DNA from: an uncultured Rhodospirillales bacterium
Lineage (GTDB): Bacteria; Pseudomonadota; Alphaproteobacteria; Acetobacterales; Acetobacteraceae
DNA: 14,248 bases
Direction of reading: 5' to 3'
Assembly (NCBI GenBank): GCA_903928045.1
Contig: CAIYPH010000610.1
Span: forward strand, 1-14,248
Positions 1-6,708 of the stretch are shown here, piece by piece (the stretch's first letter is position 1; each line of letters starts with the position of its first letter). The notes under the pieces were generated by a model. It ran no database searches and was not told where the DNA came from. It worked only from the letters and a program-made list of their open reading frames with translations. The translations under genes were made by a program, and so were the position numbers.

Positions 1-803
1 ACCTTGCCGTCAACGCCCGCGATGCGATGCAAGAGGGTGGCGAGCTGACCTTGCGCAGCGGCCACATGACGCTCTACCGCCCGCTCACCCATGGTGCCGA
101 GACCATTCCGCCGGGCCGCTACGTCATGGTGGAAGTGGTGGACACCGGCGCCGGCATCCCTCCCGACGTACTGCCAAGGATTTTCGATCCGTTCTTCACT
201 ACCAAGCGTGAACGCGGCGGTACCGGCCTCGGGTTGTCCACCGTGCATGGAATCGTCCGCCAATCCGACGGCTTCCTCGCCGTCGAAAGCGAGCTCGGCA
301 AAGGCAGCCGGTTCCGCATCTACCTTCCGCGCTGGGCGGACGAGGACCCAGTGGCGATCCCTCGGGTTCCCGCCGAAGCGGCCTCCCCTCCCCCGCCCGA
401 CGACGGCGCCCGGCAACGTACGCTGCTGCTGGTGGAGGACGAGGAGCCTGTTCGCCGACTAGCCGAACGCAGCTTTACCCGCCGCGGCTGGCGCGTGATC
501 GCCGCCGAGCACGGCGAGGCGGCGTTGGCCTTGCTGGATCGTGACCCCGGACCGATCACCGCAATCGTCACCGACATGGTGATGCCGGGAATCGATGGTG
601 CCGCGTTGTTGCGGGCCGTACGCGCTCGGCCAGGCATGGAGGACGTCGCGGCCGTGTTGGTGTCCGGCTATGCCGAGGAGGTCCTGCGCCGCGAGTTGGA
701 AACGGCGCAGACCGCGTTCCTGCCCAAGCCCTACCGGCCTCAGGAGTTGGTGGCCCGCGTCGAGCACGTGATCGCTGCCGCACGCGCCTCGGTTGTTGCT
801 TGA
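1..803 (+). CDS. cckA: Hybrid sensor histidine kinase, C-terminal part (CckA-like), cut by window edge
   Basis: The reading frame is already open at base 3, so the N-terminal sensor and phosphoacceptor-His region lie outside the window. Visible in order are the HATPase N box (LAVNARDAM, bases 3-29), the G1 box (DTGAGIPPDVLPRIFDPFFT, about 141-200), the G2 box (GGTGLGLSTVHG), a Pro-rich linker, and a complete receiver domain from about base 420. The receiver has the acidic pair in VEDEEP, the phospho-acceptor Asp in VTDMVMPG (573-575) and the conserved Lys in FLPKPY (726-728). The receiver tail (VSGYAEEVLRREL then FLPKP) closely resembles CckA, the kinase that feeds phosphate through ChpT to CtrA and CpdR in alphaproteobacteria. 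CckA also lies close to recA in several relatives. Kinase plus receiver is certain. The cckA name is inference, because PAS and membrane segments cannot be checked. Confidence 0.85.
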   Translation, partial: LAVNARDAMQEGGELTLRSGHMTLYRPLTHGAETIPPGRYVMVEVVDTGAGIPPDVLPRIFDPFFTTKRERGGTGLGLSTVHGIVRQSDGFLAVESELGKGSRFRIYLPRWADEDPVAIPRVPAEAASPPPPDDGARQRTLLLVEDEEPVRRLAERSFTRRGWRVIAAEHGEAALALLDRDPGPITAIVTDMVMPGIDGAALLRAVRARPGMEDVAAVLVSGYAEEVLRRELETAQTAFLPKPYRPQELVARVEHVIAAARASVVA

Positions 804-857
804 GCTGACCCGCTTCCTCCCACCGGTTTGACAGGGTCGGAGCCGGGGTGCTCTCGT

Positions 858-879
858 CGCGGCGAACGAAAACGCCGCG
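858..879. repeat. GC-rich hairpin touching the SDR ribosome binding site
   Basis: Perfect 7-bp arms CGCGGCG (858-864) and CGCCGCG (873-879) flank the loop AACGAAAA. The right arm's last G is the first base of the GGAGG Shine-Dalgarno (879-883) of the following SDR gene, whose ATG is at 888. No T-run follows, so a Rho-independent terminator is unlikely. The structure could modulate SDR translation. Confidence 0.6.
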
Positions 880-887
880 GAGGAACC

Positions 888-1688
888 ATGCGTCTCGCCA
901 ACAAGATCGCTATCGTCGTGGGTGCCGGCCAAGGGCCGGGAGAAGGCATGGGCAATGGCCGCGCGACCGCGCTGCGCTTCGCCCAGGAGGGCGCGACTGT
1001 CCTCTCGGTCGACCGCGATATCGCTTCTGCCGAGGAGACCGCGGGCCTCATCGCGGCCGCCGGTGGCACCGCGGCATCCTTTGCCGCCGACGTGACCCGC
1101 GAGGCCGATATGGCCGCGATGATCGCCGAGGCGGTGCGGCGCTGGGGCCGGGTGGATGTGCTGCACTACAATGTCGGCGTCTCCATCGCCGGCGGTGACG
1201 CCTCGCCCACCGAGATCACCGAGGAGGCATTCGACCGCATCCATGCAATCAACATGCGTGGCCTGGTGATGGCGGTGAAACACGCGCTGCCAGTGATGCG
1301 TGAGCAGGGGGCAGGCTGTATTCTCGCCATCTCCTCGGCGGCAGCCAAGCACAACTATCCCTATGTCGCCTACAAGGCGACCAAGGCCGCGATGATTGCC
1401 TATATCCAGCAGATCGCCATCCAGAACGCCCGCTATGGGGTGCGCGCCAATGTCATCCTGCCGGGGCTGATGGACACCCCGATGGCGGTCGATACCCGCG
1501 CGCGGAGCACCAACCGAAGCCGTGCCGAAGTGGCCGCCGAGCGTGACGCCCGCGTGCCGCTGCGCGCCAAGATGGGCACCGCCTGGGATGTCGCCAATGC
1601 CGCGCTGTTCCTGGCTTCCGATGAGGCGGGCTTCATCACCGGTGTCTATCTGCCGGTCGATGGCGGAGCGCTGGTCAACGTGGTTTGA
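888..1688 (+). CDS. Short-chain dehydrogenase/reductase (SDR)
   Basis: A 266-aa classical SDR, predicted cytosolic NAD(P)-dependent oxidoreductase of unknown substrate. The ATG at 888 is preferred over an in-frame codon at 828 because GGAGG lies at 879-883 and the Rossmann strand begins at once (KIAIVVGAG). The cofactor loop is unusual: instead of TGxxxGxG it reads VGAGQGPGEGMGNG (residues 11-24), an extended Gly-rich turn. D42 at the end of beta-2 suggests NAD(H). The structural NAG motif is NVG (95-97). The catalytic residues are S149 or S150, Y162 and K166 (YKATK), with LPGLMDTPM and the usual VDGGALV-type C-terminus. It stands between the kinase gene (84-bp gap) and recA (199-bp gap) and is probably a single-gene unit. 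Only the fold and chemistry can be named. Confidence 0.92.
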   Translation: MRLANKIAIVVGAGQGPGEGMGNGRATALRFAQEGATVLSVDRDIASAEETAGLIAAAGGTAASFAADVTREADMAAMIAEAVRRWGRVDVLHYNVGVSIAGGDASPTEITEEAFDRIHAINMRGLVMAVKHALPVMREQGAGCILAISSAAAKHNYPYVAYKATKAAMIAYIQQIAIQNARYGVRANVILPGLMDTPMAVDTRARSTNRSRAEVAAERDARVPLRAKMGTAWDVANAALFLASDEAGFITGVYLPVDGGALVNVV

Positions 1689-1705
1689 GCAAAACCTAAC
1701 CTAAA

Positions 1706-1720
1706 GTTCGTAATATGTTC
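1706..1720 (+). promoter_or_regulatory. SOS box 1 (LexA operator), recA promoter
   Basis: GTTC-GTAATAT-GTTC matches exactly the alphaproteobacterial LexA direct-repeat operator GTTC-N7-GTTC. It ends one base before the proposed -35 hexamer TTGCAT (1721-1726), so bound LexA would be expected to block polymerase. Confidence 0.88.
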
Positions 1721-1750
1721 TTGCATGACGCGGATTAACGAACATATAAC
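1721..1750 (+). promoter_or_regulatory. Proposed recA promoter (-35 TTGCAT, -10 TATAAC)
   Basis: TTGCAT at 1721-1726 and TATAAC at 1745-1750 are 18 bp apart. The pair sits in an AT-richer stretch between two LexA boxes. Transcription would start near 1757, giving a leader of about 130 nt before the recA ATG. The hexamers were assigned by eye; the framing by SOS boxes is the strongest support. Confidence 0.6.
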
Positions 1751-1754
1751 GAAC
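1740..1754 (-). promoter_or_regulatory. SOS box 2 (LexA operator), inverted, covering the recA -10
   Basis: The + strand reads GAAC-ATATAAC-GAAC, which is GTTC-N7-GTTC on the - strand. It differs from the reverse complement of box 1 at only one of 15 positions and overlaps the proposed -10 TATAAC. The box centres are 34 bp apart, a little over three helical turns. Weaker symmetry continues outside (CCTAACCT at the left, AGGTTAAGG at the right). Confidence 0.82.
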
Positions 1755-1808
1755 GAAAGGTTAAGGAATTCGTCGCTTCCGATTGCGAGCCGACCGTCTC
1801 CCGTGCGA

Positions 1809-1820
1809 TCACACGTGTGA
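1809..1820. repeat. 12-bp perfect palindrome in the recA leader
   Basis: TCACACGTGTGA is perfectly self-complementary and lies 68 bp before the recA start codon, downstream of the proposed transcription start. It could be a protein-binding site or a small RNA hairpin. The half-site order is opposite to a CRP site (TGTGA-N6-TCACA). No role is assigned. Confidence 0.5.
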
Positions 1821-1887
1821 CAGACTCGCCCCGGACAGCGCATTCTCCGCGCCGCCCACACGCCTAGACCCAGGAGACGGGATCCCG

Positions 1888-2940
1888 ATGCAAAAGCCCA
1901 AGGTTGCAGAGAACAAGGCCCTCGACGCCGCGATGGCACAAATCGAGCGCGCCTTCGGTAAGGGGTCCATCATGCGCATGGGCGCCAGACCAGGCGATGA
2001 AGGAGTGGACGTCATTTCCTCCGGTTCCCTAGGGCTGGACCTCGCGCTCGGCATCGGCGGCTTCCCCAAAGGCCGCATCATCGAGATCTACGGGCCTGAA
2101 AGCTCGGGCAAGACCACCGTGGCGCTCCACGCCATCGCCGAGGCCCAGAAGCTCGGCGGCACCTGCGCGTTCATCGATGCCGAGCACGCGCTCGACCCGA
2201 TCTATGCCCGCAAGCTCGGCGTCGATGTCGACAACTTGCTGATTTCCCAGCCCGATGCCGGCGAGCAGGCGCTCGAGATCGCCGATACCCTGGTACGCTC
2301 CGGTGCCATCGACGTGCTGGTGGTCGACTCGGTCGCCGCCCTGGTGCCGCGCGCCGAGCTTGAAGGCGAGATGGGCGACAGCCATATGGGCCTGCACGCC
2401 CGGCTGATGAGCCAGGCGCTGCGCAAAATCACCGGCTCGGTTTCGCGCTCCAATACGCTGCTGATTTTCATCAATCAGATCCGCCTCAAGATCGGCGTCA
2501 TGTTCGGCAACCCCGAGACCACCACGGGCGGCAACGCGCTGAAGTTCTACGCCTCGCTGCGCCTTGAGATCCGCCGCACCGGCTCGATCAAGGATCGCGA
2601 GGACGTGGTCGGCAACTCGACCCGGGTTAAGGTGGTGAAGAACAAGCTGGCGCCGCCGTTCCGCCAGGTCGAGTTCGATATCATGTTCGGCGAGGGCATC
2701 AGCAAGGTCGGCGAGCTGCTCGATCTCGGCGTCAAGGCCAGCATCGTCGAGAAATCCGGCTCCTGGTTCTCCTATGACAGCCAGCGCATTGGCCAAGGCC
2801 GCGAGAACGCCAAGCAATTCCTGCGCGATCACAAGGAGGTAGCCGAGGCGATCGAGAAGAAGATCCGCGGCCAGGCCGTGGTGATCGCCGCCGCCATGAC
2901 CTCCGCCCCCGAAACCGACGACGCGGAAGCCGCCGACTGA
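1888..2940 (+). CDS. recA: Recombinase RecA
   Basis: A 350-aa full-length RecA, the ATP-dependent strand-exchange protein and co-protease for LexA self-cleavage. The start is ATG 1888 with AGGAG at 1872-1876. An in-frame ATG at 1783 would add 35 residues unlike any RecA N-terminus. Visible are the Walker A motif GPESSGKT (69-76), catalytic E99 in DAEHALDP, the Walker B strand VLVVDS (143-148), Q197 in FINQIR, the L2 segment (about 203-218, [11 protein letters not shown]), the [12 protein letters not shown] segment, the VKNKLAPPF motif with K251 and K253, and an acidic C-terminal tail. The promoter carries two LexA boxes, so SOS induction is expected. The next gene follows after 38 bp on the same strand. 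alaS, often beside recA in related bacteria, is not immediately downstream here. Confidence 0.99.
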   Translation: MQKPKVAENKALDAAMAQIERAFGKGSIMRMGARPGDEGVDVISSGSLGLDLALGIGGFPKGRIIEIYGPESSGKTTVALHAIAEAQKLGGTCAFIDAEHALDPIYARKLGVDVDNLLISQPDAGEQALEIADTLVRSGAIDVLVVDSVAALVPRAELEGEMGDSHMGLHARLMSQALRKITGSVSRSNTLLIFINQIRLKIGVMFGNPETTTGGNALKFYASLRLEIRRTGSIKDREDVVGNSTRVKVVKNKLAPPFRQVEFDIMFGEGISKVGELLDLGVKASIVEKSGSWFSYDSQRIGQGRENAKQFLRDHKEVAEAIEKKIRGQAVVIAAAMTSAPETDDAEAAD

Positions 2941-2974
2941 GCACCCTGCCCCTCGACCCGCTGGATATTGAGCT

Positions 2975-3012
2975 GATCATGGCGGCGGAGGATATCCTCC
3001 GCCGCCATTATC
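2975..3012. repeat. Perfect 30-bp palindrome (38 bp with one mismatch) over the deaminase-like start codon
   Basis: Bases 2979-3008 are perfectly self-complementary. The half-site is ATGGCGGCGGAGGAT and the second half is its exact reverse complement. The symmetry resumes as GAT/ATC at 2975-2977 and 3010-3012, with one mismatched pair (2978/3009). The first three bases are the ATG of the deaminase-like gene, so both strands read MAAEDILRRH here. In RNA this would be a very stable GC-rich stem with almost no loop, sequestering the start codon, 38 bp after the recA stop. GTTTT occurs at 3015-3019 but not directly after the stem. Confidence 0.9.
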
Positions 3013-3356
3013 GCCCGTTTTGGCACACCGTGGCCGCGGCCATCCGTGGCCGTGACGGCCGCATCTGGACCGGCATTCACCTTGGCGCCACGGTCGGCCG
3101 CATGTCCGTCTGTGCCGAGCCGATCGCGTTTGGCCGCGCTGTGTTGGAAGGCGACGGCAGCGTCGTCACCGCCGTAGCCGTCCGCCACCCCAAGCCGGAG
3201 GAGACCGACCGGCGGATCGCAGTGGTCGCCCCCTGCGGCGCCTGCCGGGAGTTGTTCATGGACCACGCGCCCGAAGCCCACGTCATCCTCCCTGGCCAGA
3301 CCGGCCCCGAGAAATGGCGGGTGCGAGACCTGCTGCCGCGGCCGTATCAACGATGA
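2979..3356 (+). CDS. Cytidine-deaminase-fold protein (cytidine/blasticidin-S deaminase-like)
   Basis: A 125-aa protein with the zinc-site signature of the cytidine deaminase superfamily: CAE (residues 45-47, Cys ligand plus catalytic Glu) and PCGACR (85-90, two Cys ligands). This three-Cys arrangement and the short length fit tetrameric CDA or blasticidin-S-deaminase-type enzymes acting on a free nucleoside or similar base; the true substrate is unknown. The ATG at 2979 has no convincing Shine-Dalgarno and lies inside a 30-bp palindrome. The frame stays open upstream into the recA end (…LDIELI before the Met) with no ATG or GTG seen, so a non-standard start slightly upstream is possible. Its stop overlaps the next gene's ATG as ATGA, indicating translational coupling with the MBL-fold hydrolase. 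Confidence 0.83.
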   Translation: MAAEDILRRHYRPFWHTVAAAIRGRDGRIWTGIHLGATVGRMSVCAEPIAFGRAVLEGDGSVVTAVAVRHPKPEETDRRIAVVAPCGACRELFMDHAPEAHVILPGQTGPEKWRVRDLLPRPYQR

Positions 3357-4351
3357 GCGCGCGCAACCCCTACTATAGCGGCCCCGTCAGCGACCATTTC
3401 GACGGCACACGCTTCTTCCTGCCCGGCCAACCACCTGCCGCGCGCGCGAAGGGCAGCATCGCCACCTTCGCGGATTTGCGCTTCTCGCGTGAGCGGGCAC
3501 GCTGGCCGAAGCATCTGGCCTCCCCTTTCGCGGGTGCCAAGCCGCCACCACGGTCCGAATCGCTACGGGTTACACTGATCGGTCACGCGAGTTTCCTGAT
3601 CCAGGTCGCCGGGTTAAATCTGCTGATTGACCCGGTCTGGGCGACGCGGGCCAGCCCCCTGCCCTTCCTCGGGCCCAAGCGTGTCAACCCGCCCGGAGTC
3701 GCGATGGCCGATCTGCCGCCGATCGACGTCGTGCTGGTGACCCATAACCACTACGACCACCTCGATACACGCAGCATCTCCCGGATCTGGCGCGCCCACC
3801 GCCCGCGGATTGTGACCCCGCTCGGCAATGACCGGACCATCCGCGGCGGCAACCGCGCCATGGAGATGACCGTGCTGGACTGGCACGACCGCCATGCCCT
3901 CTCCGCGGATGTCTCGGTCACCCTGGTCCCCGCGCAGCACTGGTCGGCGCGCGGTCTCAACGACCGGCGAATGGCGCTTTGGGGTTCGTTCCTGCTGCAC
4001 ACGCCCGCCGGGCTGATCTACCATATCGGCGACACCGGCTACGGTGATGGCGCCACCTTCCGTGACATTCGCGCCCGCTATGGCGCGCCAGACCTCGCCA
4101 TCCTGCCGATCGGCGCCTACGAGCCACGATGGTTCATGATCAACGCCCACATGAACCCGGCCGATGCCGTGCAGGCGAAGGCGGATATTGGCGCGCCCGT
4201 CGCCCTCGGCCATCACTGGGGCACCTTCCAACTCACCCACGAGGCCATCCTGCAACCGGAGCAGGACCTCGCCACGGCCCGCGCCGCCGCCGGGCTGGAC
4301 GTATCCTCATTCATCGCGATGCGCCCCGGCCAGACCTGGGAGCCGGCCTGA
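3353..4351 (+). CDS. MBL-fold metal-dependent hydrolase (NAPE-PLD / UlaG-like)
   Basis: A 332-aa metallo-beta-lactamase-fold protein of the Lactamase_B_2 group. It has IGHASFLIQ and a LLIDPVWATRASPLPFLGPKR-type segment (76-110), the metal motif HNHYDH (H131, H133, D135, H136), H196 in AQHWSARG, D227 in HIGDTGYGD, and a late His pair in GHHWGTF (287-288). This pattern is seen in bacterial homologues of N-acyl-phosphatidylethanolamine phospholipase D, but bacterial substrates are mostly unknown, so only a hydrolase is called. No signal peptide is evident. The ATG at 3353 overlaps the upstream stop (ATGA) and is preferred over ATG 3314, which lies inside the deaminase-like gene. Its stop is one base from the stop of the convergent permease gene. 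Confidence 0.92.
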   Translation: MSARNPYYSGPVSDHFDGTRFFLPGQPPAARAKGSIATFADLRFSRERARWPKHLASPFAGAKPPPRSESLRVTLIGHASFLIQVAGLNLLIDPVWATRASPLPFLGPKRVNPPGVAMADLPPIDVVLVTHNHYDHLDTRSISRIWRAHRPRIVTPLGNDRTIRGGNRAMEMTVLDWHDRHALSADVSVTLVPAQHWSARGLNDRRMALWGSFLLHTPAGLIYHIGDTGYGDGATFRDIRARYGAPDLAILPIGAYEPRWFMINAHMNPADAVQAKADIGAPVALGHHWGTFQLTHEAILQPEQDLATARAAAGLDVSSFIAMRPGQTWEPA

Positions 4352-4352
4352 C

Positions 4353-5921
4353 CTATTCCGCCGCGACCGGCTCCGCTGACGCCGGCGCGATCACCGCGTA
4401 TTTCGCCGACCAGAACAGCACCGCCGCCACCCCCAGATAGGCGACAGCCACCTGCGGCGAGCGGGCGAAGCCGATGGCTTCACTATGGATGAAGCCGAAG
4501 AAGGTCAGCACCATGCCGGCCAGCGCGAAATAAGCTGCCCGCATCAGCTCACGATCGATGATGAACACCGTGATGGCTCCCAGGATGATCCCCGCCAGCG
4601 TCGCCCCGCCGCCCAGCACCTCAAGGCCTTGATACAGCACGCCGACCTGCGCCAGCTTGCCGAATCCCACGGTCGCGGCGTTCGTTCCCGCCGCCCCGAG
4701 CGCATTGTCGATCAACACCTTCCCCCAAGCGGCGAGCTGCGGCAGCAGAGCCAGCACGATCGCCGGCGCGTGGCGATGCGGCGATTCCTGGAAGGCCTGC
4801 GAGCCAATCAGCATGCCGATGTAGAGCAGGATCGGCAGGATCGCGACCACGGGGATCAGCGAGCTGATCACCGCCATGATGCCGAACCAGGTCAGCACCA
4901 GCATCACCAGCCCAGTCACGAAGGAGTAGCCGATCCGCCCACCCATCGCCTTCCAGCCGGGATGCCCGATATAGACGGCGTTGATGAAGGGGTTGCCGAG
5001 CAGGCAACCGATCAGACTGATCACCCCATCCGCTGTCAGCACCCGCGTCGTGGGGAAACTGTCGCCCGCGGCCGAGGCGCTCTCCACATTGTCGAGCGCC
5101 TCGATCAGGTCATAGATGCCGAAGGGAATCGCGGTCACCAGGATCACGCCGAGATACTTGAAGCCGCCAAACGCCTCCGCCAACGCGGGAAGCGGGAAGG
5201 AGAAGCCGAAGCTCGAGAAGGAGCCGCCGAGCTTGGCCAGGCTGAGATCGCCATAGCCGAGTCCCACCAGCGTCGAGGCCCACGCGATCACGGTGCCGGC
5301 AGCGATCGCCACCAGCCCGCCCGGCACACCGCCGAAGAAGCGTACGCCGCCGAACCAGCTCGACATGATGATGGCGAAGCACACCACACCGATCACCGGC
5401 GTCGAAAATACCTGCGCGGCCGGGCTCATGGAAATGAAGGTGATCGAAATCCCCGCCAGCGAGCCAAGCAGCGCGGCGCGCGGAGTGATCTTGCGCACGT
5501 AGGGCCCGATGAAGCCGCCGGCCATCAGGACGAAGCTCTGGATGAACACCCAGGTCAGGCCGGCCTCCCAGGCCTGGATCGGGTCATTGGTGGCGAGTTT
5601 GATCGGCAGCATCACCACGAAGGTGACGACGAACATATGCGGCACGCTGAGACCGGAGGGCAGGGCGCAGACGTCACTCCGGCCGCTCTCCTTGGCGAGT
5701 TTCCAGGCCAGAAACGCATAGTAGGCGGTGCTGAGGAACAGCATCGTGCCCAGCGCCGGCAGGATGCGGCCGAATACCAGCTTGTCCGGCATTTGCAGCA
5801 CGAAGCGCAGCAGGCCGGTCAACACCAGCAGGTTCACCAGGATATTGGTCCCGAAGCCGAACAGGGCATTCCAATCGCCGGGCACCCACAGCTTAGGCTT
5901 GAAAGCGAGAGATGCACTCAT
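4353..5921 (-). CDS. Membrane permease, xanthine/uracil/purine type (NCS2/AzgA-like)
   Basis: A 522-aa very hydrophobic protein with roughly 12-14 membrane segments and short loops, fitting the nucleobase cation symporter-2 superfamily, closest in style to AzgA/xanthine-uracil permeases. Motif-like parts include CALPSGLSVPHMF near residue 85, FFGGVPGGLVAIAAGT, and a mid-protein loop with YDLIEALDNVESASAAGD before GCLLGNPF. The start is ATG 5921, preceded by AAGGAG (5934-5929) at 7-nt spacing; a GTG one codon earlier is less likely. The preceding gene's TGA shares a base with this ATG (TGATG), so it is translationally coupled to the biuret-hydrolase-like gene. That pairing suggests uptake of a nitrogen-rich heterocycle or ureide (purine, cyanurate, biuret). 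The substrate is inference. Confidence 0.85.
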   Translation of the reverse strand: MSASLAFKPKLWVPGDWNALFGFGTNILVNLLVLTGLLRFVLQMPDKLVFGRILPALGTMLFLSTAYYAFLAWKLAKESGRSDVCALPSGLSVPHMFVVTFVVMLPIKLATNDPIQAWEAGLTWVFIQSFVLMAGGFIGPYVRKITPRAALLGSLAGISITFISMSPAAQVFSTPVIGVVCFAIIMSSWFGGVRFFGGVPGGLVAIAAGTVIAWASTLVGLGYGDLSLAKLGGSFSSFGFSFPLPALAEAFGGFKYLGVILVTAIPFGIYDLIEALDNVESASAAGDSFPTTRVLTADGVISLIGCLLGNPFINAVYIGHPGWKAMGGRIGYSFVTGLVMLVLTWFGIMAVISSLIPVVAILPILLYIGMLIGSQAFQESPHRHAPAIVLALLPQLAAWGKVLIDNALGAAGTNAATVGFGKLAQVGVLYQGLEVLGGGATLAGIILGAITVFIIDRELMRAAYFALAGMVLTFFGFIHSEAIGFARSPQVAVAYLGVAAVLFWSAKYAVIAPASAEPVAAE

Positions 5922-6607
5922 CACGCTGCTCCTTTGAGGGGGGATGCCGCTGCCATGGCGGCGAGAACGCTGTCAGAGCCGGTCACCCAGCCGAAAATCC
6001 CGCCCTGGGCCTTGATCATGGCGAGGCCGGCGGCGTGAAAGTCCGGGAAGTAGGAGCCGCAGCAATCCGACAGCACGAGGCAATCGAACCCGCGGTCATT
6101 GGCTTCGCGCACGGTGGTGTTGACGCAGACCTCGGTGGTCACGCCGGTAACCACCAGCTGGCCGATGCCGCGATTGCGCAGGATGTGTTCGAGGTCCGTG
6201 GCAAAGAACGCGCCCTTGCCGGGCTTGTCGATCACCGCCTCGCCCGGCCGCGGGGCAAGCTCCGGGATGATGTCGTGGCCCGGCTCGCCGCGCACGAGAA
6301 TGCGCCCCATCGGCCCCGCATCGCCGATCCGCACCGGGCCGCCGCCGCGCGCGTGCTTGGCCGGCGGCAGATCGCCGAGGTCGGGCCTGTGGCCTTCGCG
6401 GGTATGGATCACCATCAGCCCCGCCGCGCGCCAAGCCGCGAGCAGGCGCTGGTTCGGCGCGATCGTGCGGCGGAGCTGGCCGACATCGTTGCCGAGGGCG
6501 GCGCCGAACCCGCCGGGCTCCAGGAAGTCGCGCTGCATGTCGATGATCAGCAGCGCCGAGGCTGCCGGTTGCCAGGCAAACGCATATGGCTCCGCCGCGA
6601 TCGTCAT
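5921..6607 (-). CDS. biuH: Isochorismatase-family amidohydrolase, probable biuret amidohydrolase
   Basis: A 228-aa cysteine hydrolase with the family triad D23 (IIDMQRDF), K128 (VIDKPGKG) and C161 (GVTTEVCVNTT), spaced as in characterised BiuH and RutB proteins. The block HTREGHRPDLGDLP, then GRILVRGEPGHDIIPEL, then TDLEHIL and REANDRGFDCLVLSDCCG strongly recalls biuret hydrolase of rhizobia (biuret to allophanate plus ammonia) more than RutB. GAGGGGG at 6620-6614 gives a good ribosome site for ATG 6607. A sigma-54-type promoter lies about 47 nt upstream. The permease follows with a TGATG overlap, and an allophanate hydrolase gene lies in the same cluster to consume the product. A related ureidoacrylate or carbamoyl-amide hydrolase is the main alternative. 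Confidence 0.83.
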   Translation of the reverse strand: MTIAAEPYAFAWQPAASALLIIDMQRDFLEPGGFGAALGNDVGQLRRTIAPNQRLLAAWRAAGLMVIHTREGHRPDLGDLPPAKHARGGGPVRIGDAGPMGRILVRGEPGHDIIPELAPRPGEAVIDKPGKGAFFATDLEHILRNRGIGQLVVTGVTTEVCVNTTVREANDRGFDCLVLSDCCGSYFPDFHAAGLAMIKAQGGIFGWVTGSDSVLAAMAAASPLKGAA

Positions 6608-6653
6608 CCGCCGCCCCCTCGCCCCGTCGTCGGGATCATCGCTTGAGCGGAAC

Positions 6654-6668
6654 GCAAAGGGCGTGCCA
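6654..6668 (-). promoter_or_regulatory. Sigma-54 (RpoN) promoter for biuH-permease
   Basis: On the - strand the sequence is TGGCACGCCCTTTGC, identical to the conserved positions of the -24/-12 consensus TGGCACG-N4-TTGC with correct GG-to-GC spacing. Taking the final C as -12, transcription would start near 6642, leaving a leader of about 35 nt to ATG 6607 that includes the ribosome site. RpoN control fits a nitrogen-acquisition operon. Two dyads lie just upstream. Confidence 0.8.
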
Positions 6669-6681
6669 TGTCCCGCAGCCG

Positions 6682-6694
6682 GGCAAGTCTTGCC
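6682..6694. promoter_or_regulatory. Inverted repeat 14 bp upstream of the biuH -24 element
   Basis: GGCAAG-T-CTTGCC is a perfect 6-bp inverted repeat with a one-base centre. Its position next to the -24 element suggests a regulator site, for a repressor or LysR-like protein. No regulator gene is in the window, so the binder is unknown. Confidence 0.45.
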
Positions 6695-6708
6695 TGTACC
6701 TCACTCAT

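Noticed and set aside
459..1352. - strand frame of 297 codons opposite the kinase end and SDR
   Set aside because: It spans two unrelated + strand genes and shows no domain; both + strand proteins have intact catalytic motifs.
4485..6038. Long + strand open frame of 517 codons opposite the permease
   Set aside because: The product is a low-complexity His/Gln/Arg/Asp-rich string with no motif. The opposite strand encodes a clear membrane permease, and long antisense frames are common in GC-rich DNA.
5921..6607. The isochorismatase-family protein as RutB (pyrimidine degradation)
   Set aside because: The HTREGHRPDL and GRILVRGEPG blocks are BiuH-like rather than RutB-like, and no other rut genes are present.
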